Assembly (NCBI GenBank): GCA_013399855.1
Contig: VXAY01004973.1
Location: 238,239 to 302,238 of the forward strand
Direction: 5' to 3'
From: Oxyruncus cristatus
Lineage: Eukaryota > Chordata > Aves > Passeriformes > Cotingidae
Length of the DNA stretch: 64,000 nt
The notes beneath the pieces were generated by a model. It searched no databases and was not told where the DNA came from. It saw nothing but the letters and a program-made list of their open reading frames with translations. This document shows, piece after piece, positions 1-57,000 of this stretch. The translations under genes were made by a program, and so were the position numbers. Each line of letters starts with the position of its first letter. The first letter of the stretch is position 1.

Positions 1-1306
1 CACTGAATTGTGCATAAAATGCAGCAGGCTAATATTTTGTTGTGGATCCAAAGACCCATAGTGTGAAACTCCAATGATTTCACAGTGTTAATACCACGAG
101 AATCATCAGTTGCTTATGAGAGGTTAACATATCTTTGTGTTTAAGGAAAACTCTGATACAATTTAAAATACAGAGCTTGTATAACGAGCCTTTCTAGAAA
201 CTGTGAGCTTAAGTGAATTTTTATTTTAATCTATCCCTAGTCATTTCCTATATCACAGCTGGGTACTGGAGACCAAGTAAAGTGAGAAAATGGGTTAGGA
301 TTCTCAAGCAGAGATGGAAATAGCATTGCATGCTTAAGGCACATTTAAACAGTCTGATTTTTTCAGCTAGTGAACGCTCAGTGTGTCTGGAAAATGGATA
401 CCCTAACTTCACAGTTCCTGAAAACCTCAGACTGAGTCTCTCTAGGCTCCTTGCCCATGCAGAGCACAGCGGTGTTCTAAATGGCAATACAATTGTCTTA
501 TGTAACTGCATAGGATGCAGCATTGAATTCATTATTATAGAAGATCCAGTTTTCAACAAAAACCAAAGTATTGTGTATAGCCCTGATCAGCTCCCTGACA
601 AGCCTGCACCACATTTTAACTGGGACGTCACAGCCTGCTTCCTGTCTTTGCCATGTCATGAGGCTTGTCACGACATAAATCTCTTGTGCTTTAACTATGA
701 TGCCACTGCCGCTGTGAATCAGCCATTTCAGTAAAAAATATTTAAACCAGTAGATCTACCATGCTCTTCTGCTGGTGTAGCTACGTCCACATTCCAACGT
801 TTACCGGCAGAAATGGATCAGAAAACAAAAAAAGCCTCCCTAATCATCACAATTACTATTTTACCCCTTTGGTCGAGATCCAGAGAGCAGCTCTTTGTTC
901 CGCTCAGCTGAGCAGTGCAGTAGTCCAGGAGGGATTGCCCCAAAGGACAGCCCTCCCCAGCCTTTGCTCCTGGCCACATTCACCTTTGTCCTCCTTGAAC
1001 AAGGTGGTTTTGTTGCTACGTGCCCTGAGTCACTGGGAAAGAGGAAACCAGTGACTGCTACCCACCCCAGCCAACTAATTGTGTGATGAACTCATCCTGT
1101 GTCACTCTTCCCACTAGGCCACGGCAAAACTACTCTGACTCGGGGTTTAATAGATTTACTTCTTCTATCAAGTTACATTTATTGATAAGTAGCTGCCTCT
1201 TGCTACAATGAAGGAAGTAATGGCTTTCCAGGTGCTGTTTTCTGTCATCAGACACTGCTGTTCATACTGAGAAATACCTGCTCTGGGAACTGAAGTTTCC
1301 ACTCAC
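1..1306 (-). other. PSTPIP1 intron 12 (partial)
   Basis: Intronic sequence running off the left edge. Neither strand shows a segment resembling the remaining PSTPIP1 exons (the linker before the SH3 domain, or the ALYDY-type SH3 start). A 134-codon plus-strand open frame at 330-734 has no family resemblance and is overlapped by another antisense frame, so it is treated as chance. Confidence 0.8.
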
Positions 1307-45481
<44,175 letters not shown>

Positions 45482-45900
45482 TATTATTGCTCTGTGGAGG
45501 GGTAGGATCCTTCAGCAAGTCCGTTCTGGGCTGGGAGCGGCAGCAGGCACAGCACTGACCCTGTCACTGCACCCCAGCCCGAGCAGAGAGCGCAGCACAT
45601 CCACAGACCTGTCCCTCCTCAGCTCAGGCTGGTGCCCGGAGCACGGGGCAGTTCCAGGCAGCTCAGCTTAATGACCTGTGGCTGGGAAGGGACAGAGGCA
45701 AAAAAGCTGTTGCTCACACACAGATTCACGCGTGCACTCAGCACCCCAACCCCAAACCTGTTTCTCTTCTGGTAAAGAGTTAATGTTGAAATGAGGAAGC
45801 AAGGCAATGTCAAATGGTGTCAGGCTGCTCCTTGCTACGGGTGCGTGTGAGCGGGCAGGAAAAAAAAAAAACGGGGGGGGGGAAAGCAGGAAATTCAGTG
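45482..45900 (-). promoter_or_regulatory. PSTPIP1: Probable PSTPIP1 5' UTR and proximal promoter
   Basis: Placed only by its position upstream of the PSTPIP1 start codon. No TATA box or dense CpG island is seen, which fits a tissue-restricted blood-cell gene. A GAGGAAG core (45793-45799), the type bound by PU.1/ETS factors, is present, but such cores are frequent by chance. An A12-C-G10 tract occupies 45860-45882. A CCCTCCACAG acceptor-like string just before the AGCAATAATAATG start leaves open a non-coding first exon further upstream. Confidence 0.35.
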
Positions 45901-46655
45901 ATATGATTTCATCAGCTACAAGGGGAAAGAGAGCAACTAAAATGCAAAGGAAAGCAGTAAAATACAAAGAGGAGCCGTGGAGGAAATTACAGCCGAACTA
46001 TCATCGACCGTTGTTGTCTTGCAAAGAAAAAGAAGTAAGAGAAAAGTATCTGCCCCGTTTCTGCAGCACCTTCTGGGGCTGGCAGAGGCCCATGCATTTG
46101 CACATGGGAAGCGCAGCTCAAAGTTGCATTTTGCAACTGAAAAGGCTTTTCAAGACTCTGGTTAAACTAGGAACGCTGAGAAGTGTGCAGGTGTCTGCAC
46201 ACATTTAGGTACCTGGATGTCAGTATAGAGAACACTCCTGATTTGCATGCCCTCATGTAAATGGTTGTATGAATATGCAAGATATGTCAAATGTAGAAGT
46301 AAAATCCAAAGTCTTGGGAAAAAAAAAAAAAAAAAAGCAGAGCTAGGAGTTTGTTGGCTCTAGGAGTTGAGGTGAAGCCTCACAGACCTGTGAAGGGGCA
46401 GCACCCAGTGCCACACCCAGCACCCTGTGACACCAGGTATTTCAGGCAGCTCCCCAGATCAGATCAGCTCATCCAGCCGTGACAATACAGCAGCAAATAT
46501 CTGATCATAGGGTAACACCTCAAGTGCTTCCATGATACACTCTCCAAAATACCTGTCCTACAGGTGAGGTTGCCTCTTGTTCACCTCCTCAGGATGTTTT
46601 AAGCACTCTCAAATATGTGTTTTTAAATACTCACTGGCATTTTCGGAGGGTAGGG

Positions 46656-46684
46656 AAAAAAAAAAAAGAAAAGAAAAGAAAAGA
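46656..46684. repeat. A-run with (AAAAG)n microsatellite
   Basis: Twelve A residues followed by about three GAAAA units, ending before ACGTGG. Simple-sequence DNA upstream of PSTPIP1. Confidence 0.9.
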
Positions 46685-47247
46685 CGTGGTTGCTTGTTCA
46701 AAAGTGTGTCCTTCCCCACCAAGAGCACATCGGCACTTACTGAGCTACAACTAGTTGATGTTGCTCCTGGGTGTTGCTGTTGCCCTGCTGTCCCTGCAGC
46801 ACCAGCCACATGGGCAGATCATTTACGAGTGGGGAAGTGTCACAAATTCCCCGAGCTCCAGCAGGGCACAGGGATCTGCTCAGAGAGCTCTGCAGCAGCT
46901 GCTGGCTGGAGTTATCCATCCTCTCTCCATGGGCAGTTTGCAGCCGGTGTTTCGGAGAACTGGCAAGTTTCCTTCCTGGTGGCCTGAAGAAGACACAGAA
47001 TGTGCAGATACTTTGACAGGCAAAATGAAGTTGCAAGCATGAGAGGGCAACCAAGAGTCTGCAGGGCCAGAGGAGTAGCAGGAGAAAAGCATCATGGCAT
47101 GAGAGGGGGGGAAGGAGAAATGTGAGGGTTCACTTTCAGACGGTGCTGAGGAGGAAGGAGCAAAGCTTTCTTCCAGAAGGGAAAATTCCCTGAAAAAAAA
47201 GTATTTTGAGGCCATGGGCACTAGTCATACTACTTGATCTGTACGCT

Positions 47248-47288
47248 AAAAAAAAAAAAAAAAAANAAAAAAAAAAAAAAAAAAAAAA
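47248..47288. repeat. Poly(A) tract of ~41 bp containing one undetermined base
   Basis: All A on the plus strand except an N at 47266. No gene-like or LINE-like sequence is recognised immediately before it, and no flanking direct repeat is evident, so a retrocopy tail cannot be shown. The N marks an unresolved base, so the true length is uncertain. Confidence 0.9.
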
Positions 47289-48395
47289 GAAGATTCTAAA
47301 GTGTTTTATCTCAGTCTTTCTAAAACTAAATGTTTCCTGTTACTATTTCCAAGTTGCAGCTGTGACTTAGAATTGATACCTTTGCTGCTGTTGGGATTCA
47401 TAAAAACGCATCGAGTGCATTGTGCTACTTTCTAGTTATTTTTAGCTTGGCCTCCAACCACAAAGCCAATTATCTGACTGGCCCTCACTCTGAGCTCTGT
47501 GCCTGCATCCATCCCACCCACCGGCACCGGTGCAGCACAGTCACCTCCCCAGGGGTGCTCCCTCGTGCCATCAGCATGGGCAGCTCGCTTTGTGCTGGGG
47601 GTGACTTTGTCTCCCGCCCGTGGCTGCAGAAGAGCTCAGGCCTCTCGTTCAGGTGTCCTGAGGAGCTGCCAGAAATGAGCTGGTGTGAGTCGTAGCCCTG
47701 GCTCTGGTGAAGCAGAGCTGCTGGGCAGAGCCTTGGGTCACTGCTCACACCTACCAGTGGTCCAAGTTTATGTCCAGAGGGTTGTGCTGTGCCTTGCAGG
47801 GATTGTCAGGCTTTGCAGGGCTCTAGAAGAGGGAGAAAATTACCTATTACCCTGTCCTCTAAATAGGAACAAGACAGCATGGCCTCCAGTTCTGAAATGC
47901 TGTATCTTGTCACTGGGTTAATATTTTGATGTGAGTGGCCTGAATTGTGAGAGGCTGGAAAGACTGAGCCTGGCAGAGAGCTCTGGGAGGCTGAGGGAAG
48001 GGGGACAAGACCAGTGAGCGTTGCTATGCTACTAACCACTGTGATGCCATCTACTGAAACCACCTGGAACTTCCTGAAATTCCCCCCTACAAAACAGTGA
48101 TATCGAAACCTTTGTGCCAAACAGAAGCATTTTGGGTGGGCGAAGGGTTGAGGCCGTTTTCAGGATGCTCTGGAAACCTGCAGGGCCTTTAATCTCCACC
48201 TCCTCACTCTTTGAAAGGTGCTTTGCACCTCACCTTTGCCTTTGGCTCCACTCAGAAATCCAGCAGAGGAAATAAAGAGCCTTAAGTGCAGCTGTTCCCC
48301 AACAGCTGCTGCAGCTCCTGCCCACCACTGCTCTGAGAGGTTAAAAATCAGGTTTTCTGGTTGAAAAGGCCAAGAATACGTTTCCACAGAGGGTT

Positions 48396-48416
48396 CCCCC
48401 CCTTCCCCCCCCCCCC
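48396..48416. repeat. C7-TT-C12 tract
   Basis: Plus strand reads seven C, two T, twelve C; the minus strand is therefore G12-AA-G7. Low-complexity tract about 2.9 kb upstream of the PSTPIP1 start. Confidence 0.9.
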
Positions 48417-51400
48417 AAGTAATTAAATTCTTTGGCAGCAGAATGTACCATTTGGATCTGTTCTGTAGCGGAAAGTGATGAACAGCCTGATTTTTTTTTT
48501 TTTTTTAAAGTTCGTGTTAAAACCCCTCAAATTTTGTAATTCATCAGAATGGAAGCTTCATTTAATTTTTAACTATATACTGCTTTGAGCAAAGCTTTTT
48601 ATCGGCGATTGGGGCGGCAGGTTTGGACTTGACAGTAGGTAAAATATGAAAAGAGCATCGACAAACATGTTTGTGCTCATCCAGGGCTACAAGAACGCTT
48701 CTGATTTTGGGGAGTCTGAGGGAGTAGGCGGCAAACCTTAGAGTCGACACAGAAAGAGGATGAAGGAGACTGTGGAAAGTATTAAGGCAGTATATAAAGA
48801 GGTGCTGAACACTCAGCTAATCGAGGTGTTGAGCTGGTTGTAATTTGCAGAACTCCTCAGGTGTATTGTGGTCCCCTTGGAATCGTTGTTTGGGAAAAGA
48901 AAATGGAGAGCAGAAGGCCCTTGTGCAGTGCCTCAGGGCCTCCACAGCCATTCCTCTGTGAGACGCAGCTCCACAGCCACTGCTGTGGGGCACTCTGATC
49001 AAAATTTAACAGTCCAGCCTCTGGTGTCTGCCCGAGCCCTACAGCCTGGAGACACCAGCAGCAAGGGAACCACTTGCAGGGGAAAACCAGGGCTCAAACA
49101 GCCCCACATTTCAGCTGGTGAGCTGCGCCTGCCGCTTCTATTGCCATACAAACGCATCTCCCAGTTTCCAAGCGACAAATCTTAGGGGCTGGCAAATGAT
49201 CTACAATCGTGCCAATTTAGAAATTTTCAAATCACCTTGCCTACTGTGGGGAGCCAGTCTCTGTTTCCATGGAAACAGAAACGGCAGCCTCTGAGCATCC
49301 GGCTGGGTTTGCTCCAACTCCTCTGGACCATCCTTGGCTGGGCTGGAAGCTGGGGCAGTATCTCCCAGACCCTACGACATCGGCTCTGTTGGGCTCCAAA
49401 ACCCTCTCCTTTGATCCTTTTAGAAGGAATGATTGCAACACCCTTCCAAAACAAGCACACTTTTGTGGCATTTTGCTTCAGTAAAATCAGTAATTAACAT
49501 AAATTGCACGGACTATGATCTTAACCCATATCTAGCATTTCAGAGCTGTTCCTAGCAGAGGCCATCCCTGAAAGGTGGACCCTGTCCTGGTGTTTTACCC
49601 AAGACAATCACAGTCTTGGCCATAATTATGAAGAACGTGAATGGATTTCCTCGAAAATTAACACTTTGATACTTTGTGTATCATAAAATTATTGTTTGTA
49701 TCACAGAAACTTGGGTCTTTTTGTGCTCAGGATGTGCTTAAACGCGGTTAGTGACCACTCGTAGCCCCGAAAATGTTTCACATACAAGAAAAGGAGAAGA
49801 GGAACTGTGGAAAGTGCAGAGTCACTAGAGGCTTGAGTAACACAAACAGGATCTGGTAGTTCTTGGGAGAAAAGCATAAGTACTTTGTGAAAGAGAAAAT
49901 GAAAACATTTAGGTTTCTATCTCCCCTTCTGGTCATACCTTCAGGTCCCTGCTGAAAAACGTCTTTTATTTCTCTTTTTTGTGCGTTTTACCAATATACT
50001 GGCTTTCTCCATGCCGTTAATTCAAAGGAAATCACCACTCATTTGCAAGTACTGCATATTCACCAGCCAAGCAGGCAGTGCTCGAGGCACTGAGGATGTT
50101 TCCACATCTCAGAAAGGTCCCTTTGCACGCTGCAAAGCAGGCGTGGGGCTCCCAAGAACGTTGGGCAGCAGCTCAGGATATGCTTTGCCAAAACAGATTG
50201 TTAGCTGGTATTCTGCCCCAGTCTCACCTGGATAGCCAGAGAGAGGAACAGGCAGCTGATAAAGGCATTTGGCAGCATTTGTGCTTTCTATAAACCTGAC
50301 ATGCCAGAAACTGGGATCAGTTGGATCACCCTACAGCTCAGAAGCGACCACACCTGGTGTTTAACATTGCACACTCATGGCTTTCTAGCACTGTTACTAT
50401 TGAAAGCAGGGTTTATTACTGGCTTTCTCAAAACAATTCAGCTTTTTCTTGTCTTACAGTGAATTACTTGTGGATTGGTTTCTCAGCTTCTTCCTTTTTG
50501 CTGTGATAATCAGTGGGGCTGGTAAAATAACTTCAGGAGCAAGTGTTTCCTTACACCTCTGTTCAGGGATGTTGGTGCACACTCATGTCGGCAGCGTTTA
50601 TGCAGCATAAAGGATTTTGCTTTAAGGACCAAATTGTAGTGAAATTACCCTTTAATGTGACTTTCCTTCTTGTGAGAAAGGCACGACACACTTCACCCTC
50701 TGTAGAGAGAAGGTATATTTATATATACATATGATACATATGTTATAACAAGAACAACTGCTGCCTTAAAACTGACATTAAATCAGAGTTTGCCTTCTGA
50801 GGGGTTTTTCTTGTACTTCTAGCAAGCTCTGGTTTTTTAAAACAGAGGAGGAAAGGACAGTGTGTAGCAGGAAATTCTGTGTACTCCAAATCACAGTACA
50901 CAGAGAAATAAATACACATTGCCAAGTGGCTTATACAGGATCACTTTAAACAGGATTATTTGTGCCTCCTGTTGTGCTTTCGGTAGGAGGTGTGTTTGTA
51001 GATGCTAAATTTATCTGCTTTGTGTTTGGAAAACCTTTGCAATTCTAGGCTCTGTAAGACTCAGCTACCTGCTGTCCCATTATCCTCCCTTTGCCCTGTT
51101 CCCCTGACATTCTTGCATGCAATGTTTATTTAGAAATCAAATTTTCCTAGATCCTTGGCTTTAGAGGTAGAAAGATTTCGGGGCAAGCAGAGCAGTTCTG
51201 TTCTCTTCATTGACTTCACCTTGTATTTGTCCCTCTGCAAGTCTTTCTCACTCACTGTCCCAAGAACCATCCTCATGCGTGTTCCCCCAGAGCTGGGCAC
51301 TCCCCTGAAGTCGGGATAACTGATTTTGAGGTTACCTTCCCAACAAGGATGCTCAGCCTCTCTCTAAGGAACCTGTGTGGTTATTACATGGGGACAAGGT

Positions 51401-53295
51401 ACTTTAACCAGCTTTAGTCTTGGAATTGGGAATTACTCTGCATGTGCTGCTACAGCGTGAGATGAGCGGTACCAGGGCACAGACCTTCGGTATCACACGA
51501 GGCCTCTCCACCTCAAAACACGGAAAATGGGACACTTGACCTTCACCATCTTCCTTCCTATTCTTTCTGTAAGTCAAAGCTAAGGTTTCAATTCTGAGTT
51601 TGAGCTTTTGAGGGTTTTTTGGACTGGCTGTTTCGAGCTGTTCCAGCTGACCATAACCTGAGCAGTGCTCATAACCCTGCCCCAGCTGGAAATCACGCAG
51701 TTTAATGGAATAAAGTCCCATTCCTCCAATGGTGGTTCTGGGACGACATGTAGCATTGGCTGAATCTGCTCTTGCTTTCCAAAATATCCCAAAGACCTGG
51801 CTTTGTTTGGTGAGGTTTGTGATTGCTGAGGAAATAATCAAGAGGCGTGGGACAGCCACGGAGTCTGTCCCTAAGGAACCAGGCACAAACAGTCCCATAG
51901 TTTTCCGAAGTCTGGCAATAAATTCCTAGCTATCACTCTGATCTGTGCTGGGTGTTGCTGGAGGAGGTACAGAGATGCCAGAGGAAGAACAGTGTGAATG
52001 CACTATTAGGCTTCCAATCCCAAGGTGGAAGAAGCCTAATTTTAAAAACATCATCCGAAAACAAAGGAAGCCTGCATTGGTTTACCCTGGGAATTACAGA
52101 AACATTTACCAGGATGCAACATTATTACAGGCTTTTGCTCTTCTCTGGTTACACTGACAATTACATTGGGGTTTTTAAAGTACTAGTTTTCTATGCCCTT
52201 AACATCCAGAGCTGCAAAGTGACCAGGGCAGCAGTTCTGTCTTGCAGTGAGCCAAGCTCTAAGAACACCTTACCATGACTGGCTTACAGAAGTATTAAAA
52301 TCAAGCAGTAAGGTGGATGTTTGGCAAAGACAAAACGTCCAATTTGAGGTGTATTTCAAACCAACAAAGATCACAACAATTGTTTTAATACTCCTGGGCA
52401 CGCTGGATTTATTAGACTTTAAAAACAAAAAAAGAAAGTCAGATCCCAGCACCGCCATGGCAAGAGTTGTACTCACACTCACAGGAAGTTACAGAGGTAG
52501 AAAAAAACCCAACCCCTTAAAATTGAAAAAGGTGTTTTGAATTTCTATTGCTATGCTATCTAAAAAAACATAGTAAAAGTGTACGTGGTTTTGCTCTTCA
52601 TCAGAATTTCTTAACATTCTACTGGTGACACATCAACACTTGTGCCAAAAGGAATTCCCTCCTTGTTCTGAGCGTAATTAAGAGGTGGTAGATTGGGAAG
52701 AAAACAAGGCAGAACTAGTTGCTTTTACTCAGTGAAGAGAGAGCTGGGAGGAAGGAAAGCATTAGTGAAGGAGAACACAGAGAGCATTACAAGGGGTCAG
52801 TTCTAGGAACTAAAAAACCCTAATACACACCCCACAAGCTGTTCTGAGAGGCTTTGTCTTTGCTTGGAACACTCAGCTCATGTCCATGACTTTCTAGGAA
52901 ATAAAAGTGAACACAGAGACTTTCCTACACTGCACCTGTCATGCCATTAACCTTTCAGACTACTTCAAGCAACGACATAACGGGGCAGTACTCACTTGTG
53001 GGGCTTTCAGCTGAGGTTAACTTTCAGAGGGCATTGTGAATTCCATATACCACAAATCAAAACCCAAAACAAACACAATGGCTTCTGCCAACTTGTCCAG
53101 AAAACGCTAAATGCACACGTTGCTTTTTTCTGAATCTCCTTTAGGATGCAGATGAGATGACGTGTCTCTGGTTGATAAAGCCAAGAATGTTGCCCCTGTA
53201 CATCATGTGCATTGCTCTCACCTCAAGGAGTTGCTGTGGGCGACCCACAGTAAGAAATAAATGTACAGAACACAGAAAGACAGAATATTTTAAGT

Positions 53296-53946
53296 TTTAA
53301 TCCAACAAATGAACAGGGTCTTGACACAGTAAAATACCATTATATTGCTAATGCTGTAGAATTGTACATTAAAAACAATTATTGTCTAGAGATGTAAAAA
53401 TAGCAAGTTTTATGATACAGTAAAACACGGTATAGAAACCATTTAAAATTTAGTAGAAACCTCTTAAACAATTGAGGCATTGATCTAAGTGTTTCTCCAA
53501 AGGTATTAAATAAGCCACAGTTAATAATGACTCTAAACATCCTCTCACCTTCCCCACTTCCCTCCCCCCCAATTAACCTGATTAGAAAAATAGTAGTCTC
53601 AGTTACTACATTTTGCATTCTTTCAGAACCATTTAGATTCTCCATTTTCTTCAAGTACAGTAGAACAACTCTTCACAACACAGGACTACCCCGAAGTAAT
53701 TTATTTCCACACGTTATAGAGTTTTGGAAGTAAGTATTTCAGATTAATTCTGAAGGCTCAGAAGAGGCCCAGGAAGTCTGCAGGGGGGCCGGGGGGCAAT
53801 TAAATTTCGAATGCAAATTATTTACACAACCATTAGTGTACTGTAATTACAGCATAAAACTTGCAACACGGCTGATGGATGCTTTTAACAAAAGCTCCAA
53901 ATGAAAGAAAGGGGGGGGGGCAGAACCAGATTACAAAATAAATAAT
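53296..53946 (-). other. RCN2: RCN2 3' UTR (probable extent)
   Basis: Follows the RCN2 stop codon. Two candidate polyadenylation hexamers lie on the minus strand: AATAAA at 53700-53705 and ATTAAA at 53296-53301. The far end is set at the second, but transcripts may be shorter or longer. In the sense strand the UTR carries C10 (53911-53920) and a second C-rich patch (53783-53797). Confidence 0.55.
53700..53705 (-). terminator. RCN2: Candidate RCN2 poly(A) signal AATAAA
   Basis: Canonical AATAAA on the minus strand about 240 nt after the RCN2 stop codon. It is the nearest canonical hexamer I see downstream of the stop. Use in vivo is inferred. Confidence 0.5.
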
Positions 53947-54099
53947 CTAAAGTTCTTCATGGTAGAAACGTTCATCATGAAGCTGCCTACCATAATCTGT
54001 TGCTTCACTGTTAAGAAACAAATCCTGGTTCTTCAGAACTTCTGCTTCAGAAAGTTTTTTATCACCATTCAAATCCATCTCTTCGATGAGGTGAAGAGC
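53947..54099 (-). CDS. RCN2: RCN2 last coding exon (stop codon)
   Basis: Encodes [40 protein letters not shown] and [10 protein letters not shown], then TAG at 53947-53949. It carries the sixth EF-hand ([12 protein letters not shown]; Lys instead of Gly at loop position 6) and the C-terminal tetrapeptide HEEL, where human has HDEL. The acceptor is CCCTTACAG; phase 0. Confidence 0.96.
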   Translation of the reverse strand, partial: ALHLIEEMDLNGDKKLSEAEVLKNQDLFLNSEATDYGRQLHDERFYHEEL

Positions 54100-57000
54100 C
54101 TGTAAGGGAAGTGGAACAGCACGAGCACCAAGTTAACACGGCTTCGGGTTTTGCTTCTTTATATATTATAAAAGGGGAGAAGTTCAGCAGTAAAACAAAG
54201 AACCCACTGCAGGATGTTTGAGCTGCAGCTCATTCACACCAGGTCTGTAGTTCAAAGCTGACAGGCTGTTGCAGCAGCTCTACTGCACCCATTGTTTCTG
54301 ACCAACAGCAGTCCTGGTATTACATGGGCTTTGTTTCCACTTGCTGAACATCCACAAACACACAGCAATTTAGAGAATCCTCCTGTTCCCACTTTTCCTG
54401 ATTGGTTTGGCTCGGTGTAACTGAGCCAAAAATAACGGGGACTAACGTCAGCCGAGCAGATTTTCAAAGCACTCTGGATGGCAGAAGCTGAAGGATTAAT
54501 GTGACAAACATCTTGGTAAACACATGTCAACTCCTGAAAATGAAATACATCATATTTTTTTCTATTTTTATGTTATTTAGCTACCAGGTTTCTCAAGGCA
54601 TTTGGAAATGCCAAAAAGAAACTGTGATATTCAGCTTTCAAACAGCAGCTTATGACTGAAGTCAATGCTACCTTCTCTTTAGGACAGGTGACTTTGCCAA
54701 GCCTTTATATTAACCAAAGAAAAAACCCAGCAGGTTAGAGAAACAAATATAACACATTATTTCTTGCAGAACTGAGCTATCACTACGGCACAGCCTTGCT
54801 GTAAGCTAAAATTTTTGAATCAGTAGCTAAGAACAGCTAAAAAAAACCCCAAACCAAGCAAACCAATACAGGTACAAATAGACACAGAACTCGTGTCAGA
54901 ACAGGGCTGTTTCTAAGAACCAAGCACCCTCAAGGGTCAGATGTTAAATAAAGGCTGTGCAGAGGCTCACAGAGCCCCATTTGCAAAAATACTCCTCGAG
55001 CAACTGAGCAGCTTCCAGCAAGGCCAGACACACGAGCACCCGAAGCTGCTGCTGCCACGGGGCTTTTTCTGTCACCAAGAGCTGAGACAGGCAGAGCTGG
55101 GAGCTCAGAAAAGAGACCAAGCAGCTCCTCTCTTTCCCAGGAACCACGGAACCTTGGGAAGGCCTGTTGTTCCTGCCATTCTGAACACCAAAATCCTCCA
55201 GTTTAAAGGAAGGAGACGGAAAATTTAGATAGAAAGTTGCTAGTGGAAAGGCAGAAATCCTCTCTACTGCTACAAAAAAATAAAGACAGCTAGAATGAGA
55301 ATCCACTTAAAAGCTATTATGATGTTCTACCACTGATTAAACCATTTTAATTATCGTCATCAAAGTTTGCTTTACACCATCTCGAATCACAGAGTACTTC
55401 CATTTTCTTGTACTTAAGTTTTTAGTTCTACAAATTATGGTGATTTATCCAGTAAGAAGAATCACAATCAGTTTCTTTTTTTTTTTTTGAAATTATGAAG
55501 CTTCTTTTGGTAGCGCATCTCATTAGATTTACCTACAAAAACTAAAAAATTACTTATTAAAATGCTGTCCCCTTGAGTCAAAGCAGATAGGCTATTTAAA
55601 CATGTAGAAAAGCACTTTGTTAATTCACAAACACTCACACAATTAGTAGGAACTTCACATTTGCCTAATGCAGGTAGAGGACTCGCACTCCTTGTCAAAT
55701 TGAAAAGAGGTTAAAAATATCTGCAAAGATCTACTGACATTCATTTTCAGTAACTAAGACATGACAAATCTGAATGTTCTACCATTTTGTTGTGATACCT
55801 TCACAATTCTCCTGCAGCAGATCTTAAAAAGATTAAAAAGTAGATCTTAAAACCTAAAGAGCAGTCAAAGCACTTACCTCCTCTTGTGCAATACCCTGAT
55901 TATTGGGTACTATCCAGGACAGCAGCTCTTGAGGGTTGAGTTTTCCATCGTGATCCTTGTCATAGTCATTCACAAAACGATCCTTCTCAACAAGTATCCA
56001 TTCTGGATCTTCCCTTGCAGCTGGTAAGACACAGTTGTCAAGTTTAAAGCCACTCTTCACCTCAAAGCAGACGTTTTCATTTTTTCTCCTAAGCAAGTTC
56101 ACTTAATCTCGTAAAACATAACACAAAAGTGACGTCACTAAGCAAAGACAAACCTTAACAGGCAGAGGAGAGTGGGGAAAGCAATTTCATTTACTGCTGG
56201 TGTTTATTTAGCTGCACACTTGTTTTGTACTTCCCCTCTGCACTGGCATTGCACAGCCTACCCAGCAGTCCTAAACTTACCTCTACCTCTTCAAGAAATT
56301 TAGAAGCAATTCATCAAACTGAGAAATATTGCAGACAAGCATGAGCAGTATTAAGACTTTCTAAACCTTATGAACGTCAAAAGTATCACAAGCAGATAAG
56401 TGAGTTTAAAAATAATCAGGATTCTACTGTAAAGGAATAAAAAGAATGAAGTCTCTCCTTCCTTTCTAACATTTAGCTCTGCAAGTAGATTATGCCTTAA
56501 GGTCAAAATTCACCATACACTGCTGCCCAAAACCACAAGACAATTATGAAATCAGAGTCACCACGTAGTCTAATTAGTCATTTTAAAGTGTGCTGGAGGA
56601 ACACTACCTGCAGAAGAGAAGGGCCTTTGGGAGGAAAGCTGAAGTAGCTTGTACTGATTCTGAATTCTTGCAAACAAGTTGTAATGCAAAGCTGTTGTCT
56701 TCTCTATTACTGCCACAATTTCACTGCTTTCCAACTTTGTATAAACTGGCTTGGAAAAGTTTTCTTTCAAGTCAGAGCAGGAAAAACATAAAGAACCCTG
56801 TAGCTGCCTCAGAGATCTACTGTATTACTGGCTCTGGCAAACCAATATGGTCATAAAGGTGAAATCGCAGGTGGCTGATTGGAGGGAAGAAAAACAGACT
56901 ATTCCCCTGTTTCTCCATGTCCTCATGTGGCTTAAACAGTTCTTCTCAGCTATGATACCATTCAAAATCAACACTCCTTAGGGCCAACAGACTTTCCACG

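Larger units (their letters stand above)
45901..53295. other. Intergenic spacer between RCN2 and PSTPIP1
   Basis: About 7.4 kb with no recognised gene. It holds A-rich tracts (46319-46336, 46656-46684, 47248-47288), a C-rich tract (48396-48416), T16 near 48491-48506 and a TA-rich patch (50714-50745). The 164-codon minus frame at 51404-51898 resembles no family I know. Part of the right end may be RCN2 3' UTR if polyadenylation lies further downstream. Confidence 0.75.

Noticed and set aside
330..734. 134-codon plus-strand open frame in PSTPIP1 intron 12
   Set aside because: No resemblance to a known family, overlapped by an antisense frame, no splice or promoter support; likely chance.
51404..51898. 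164-codon minus-strand open frame in the intergenic spacer
   Set aside because: No domain or family recognised and an overlapping frame exists; a protein search and conservation test would be needed before calling it a gene.
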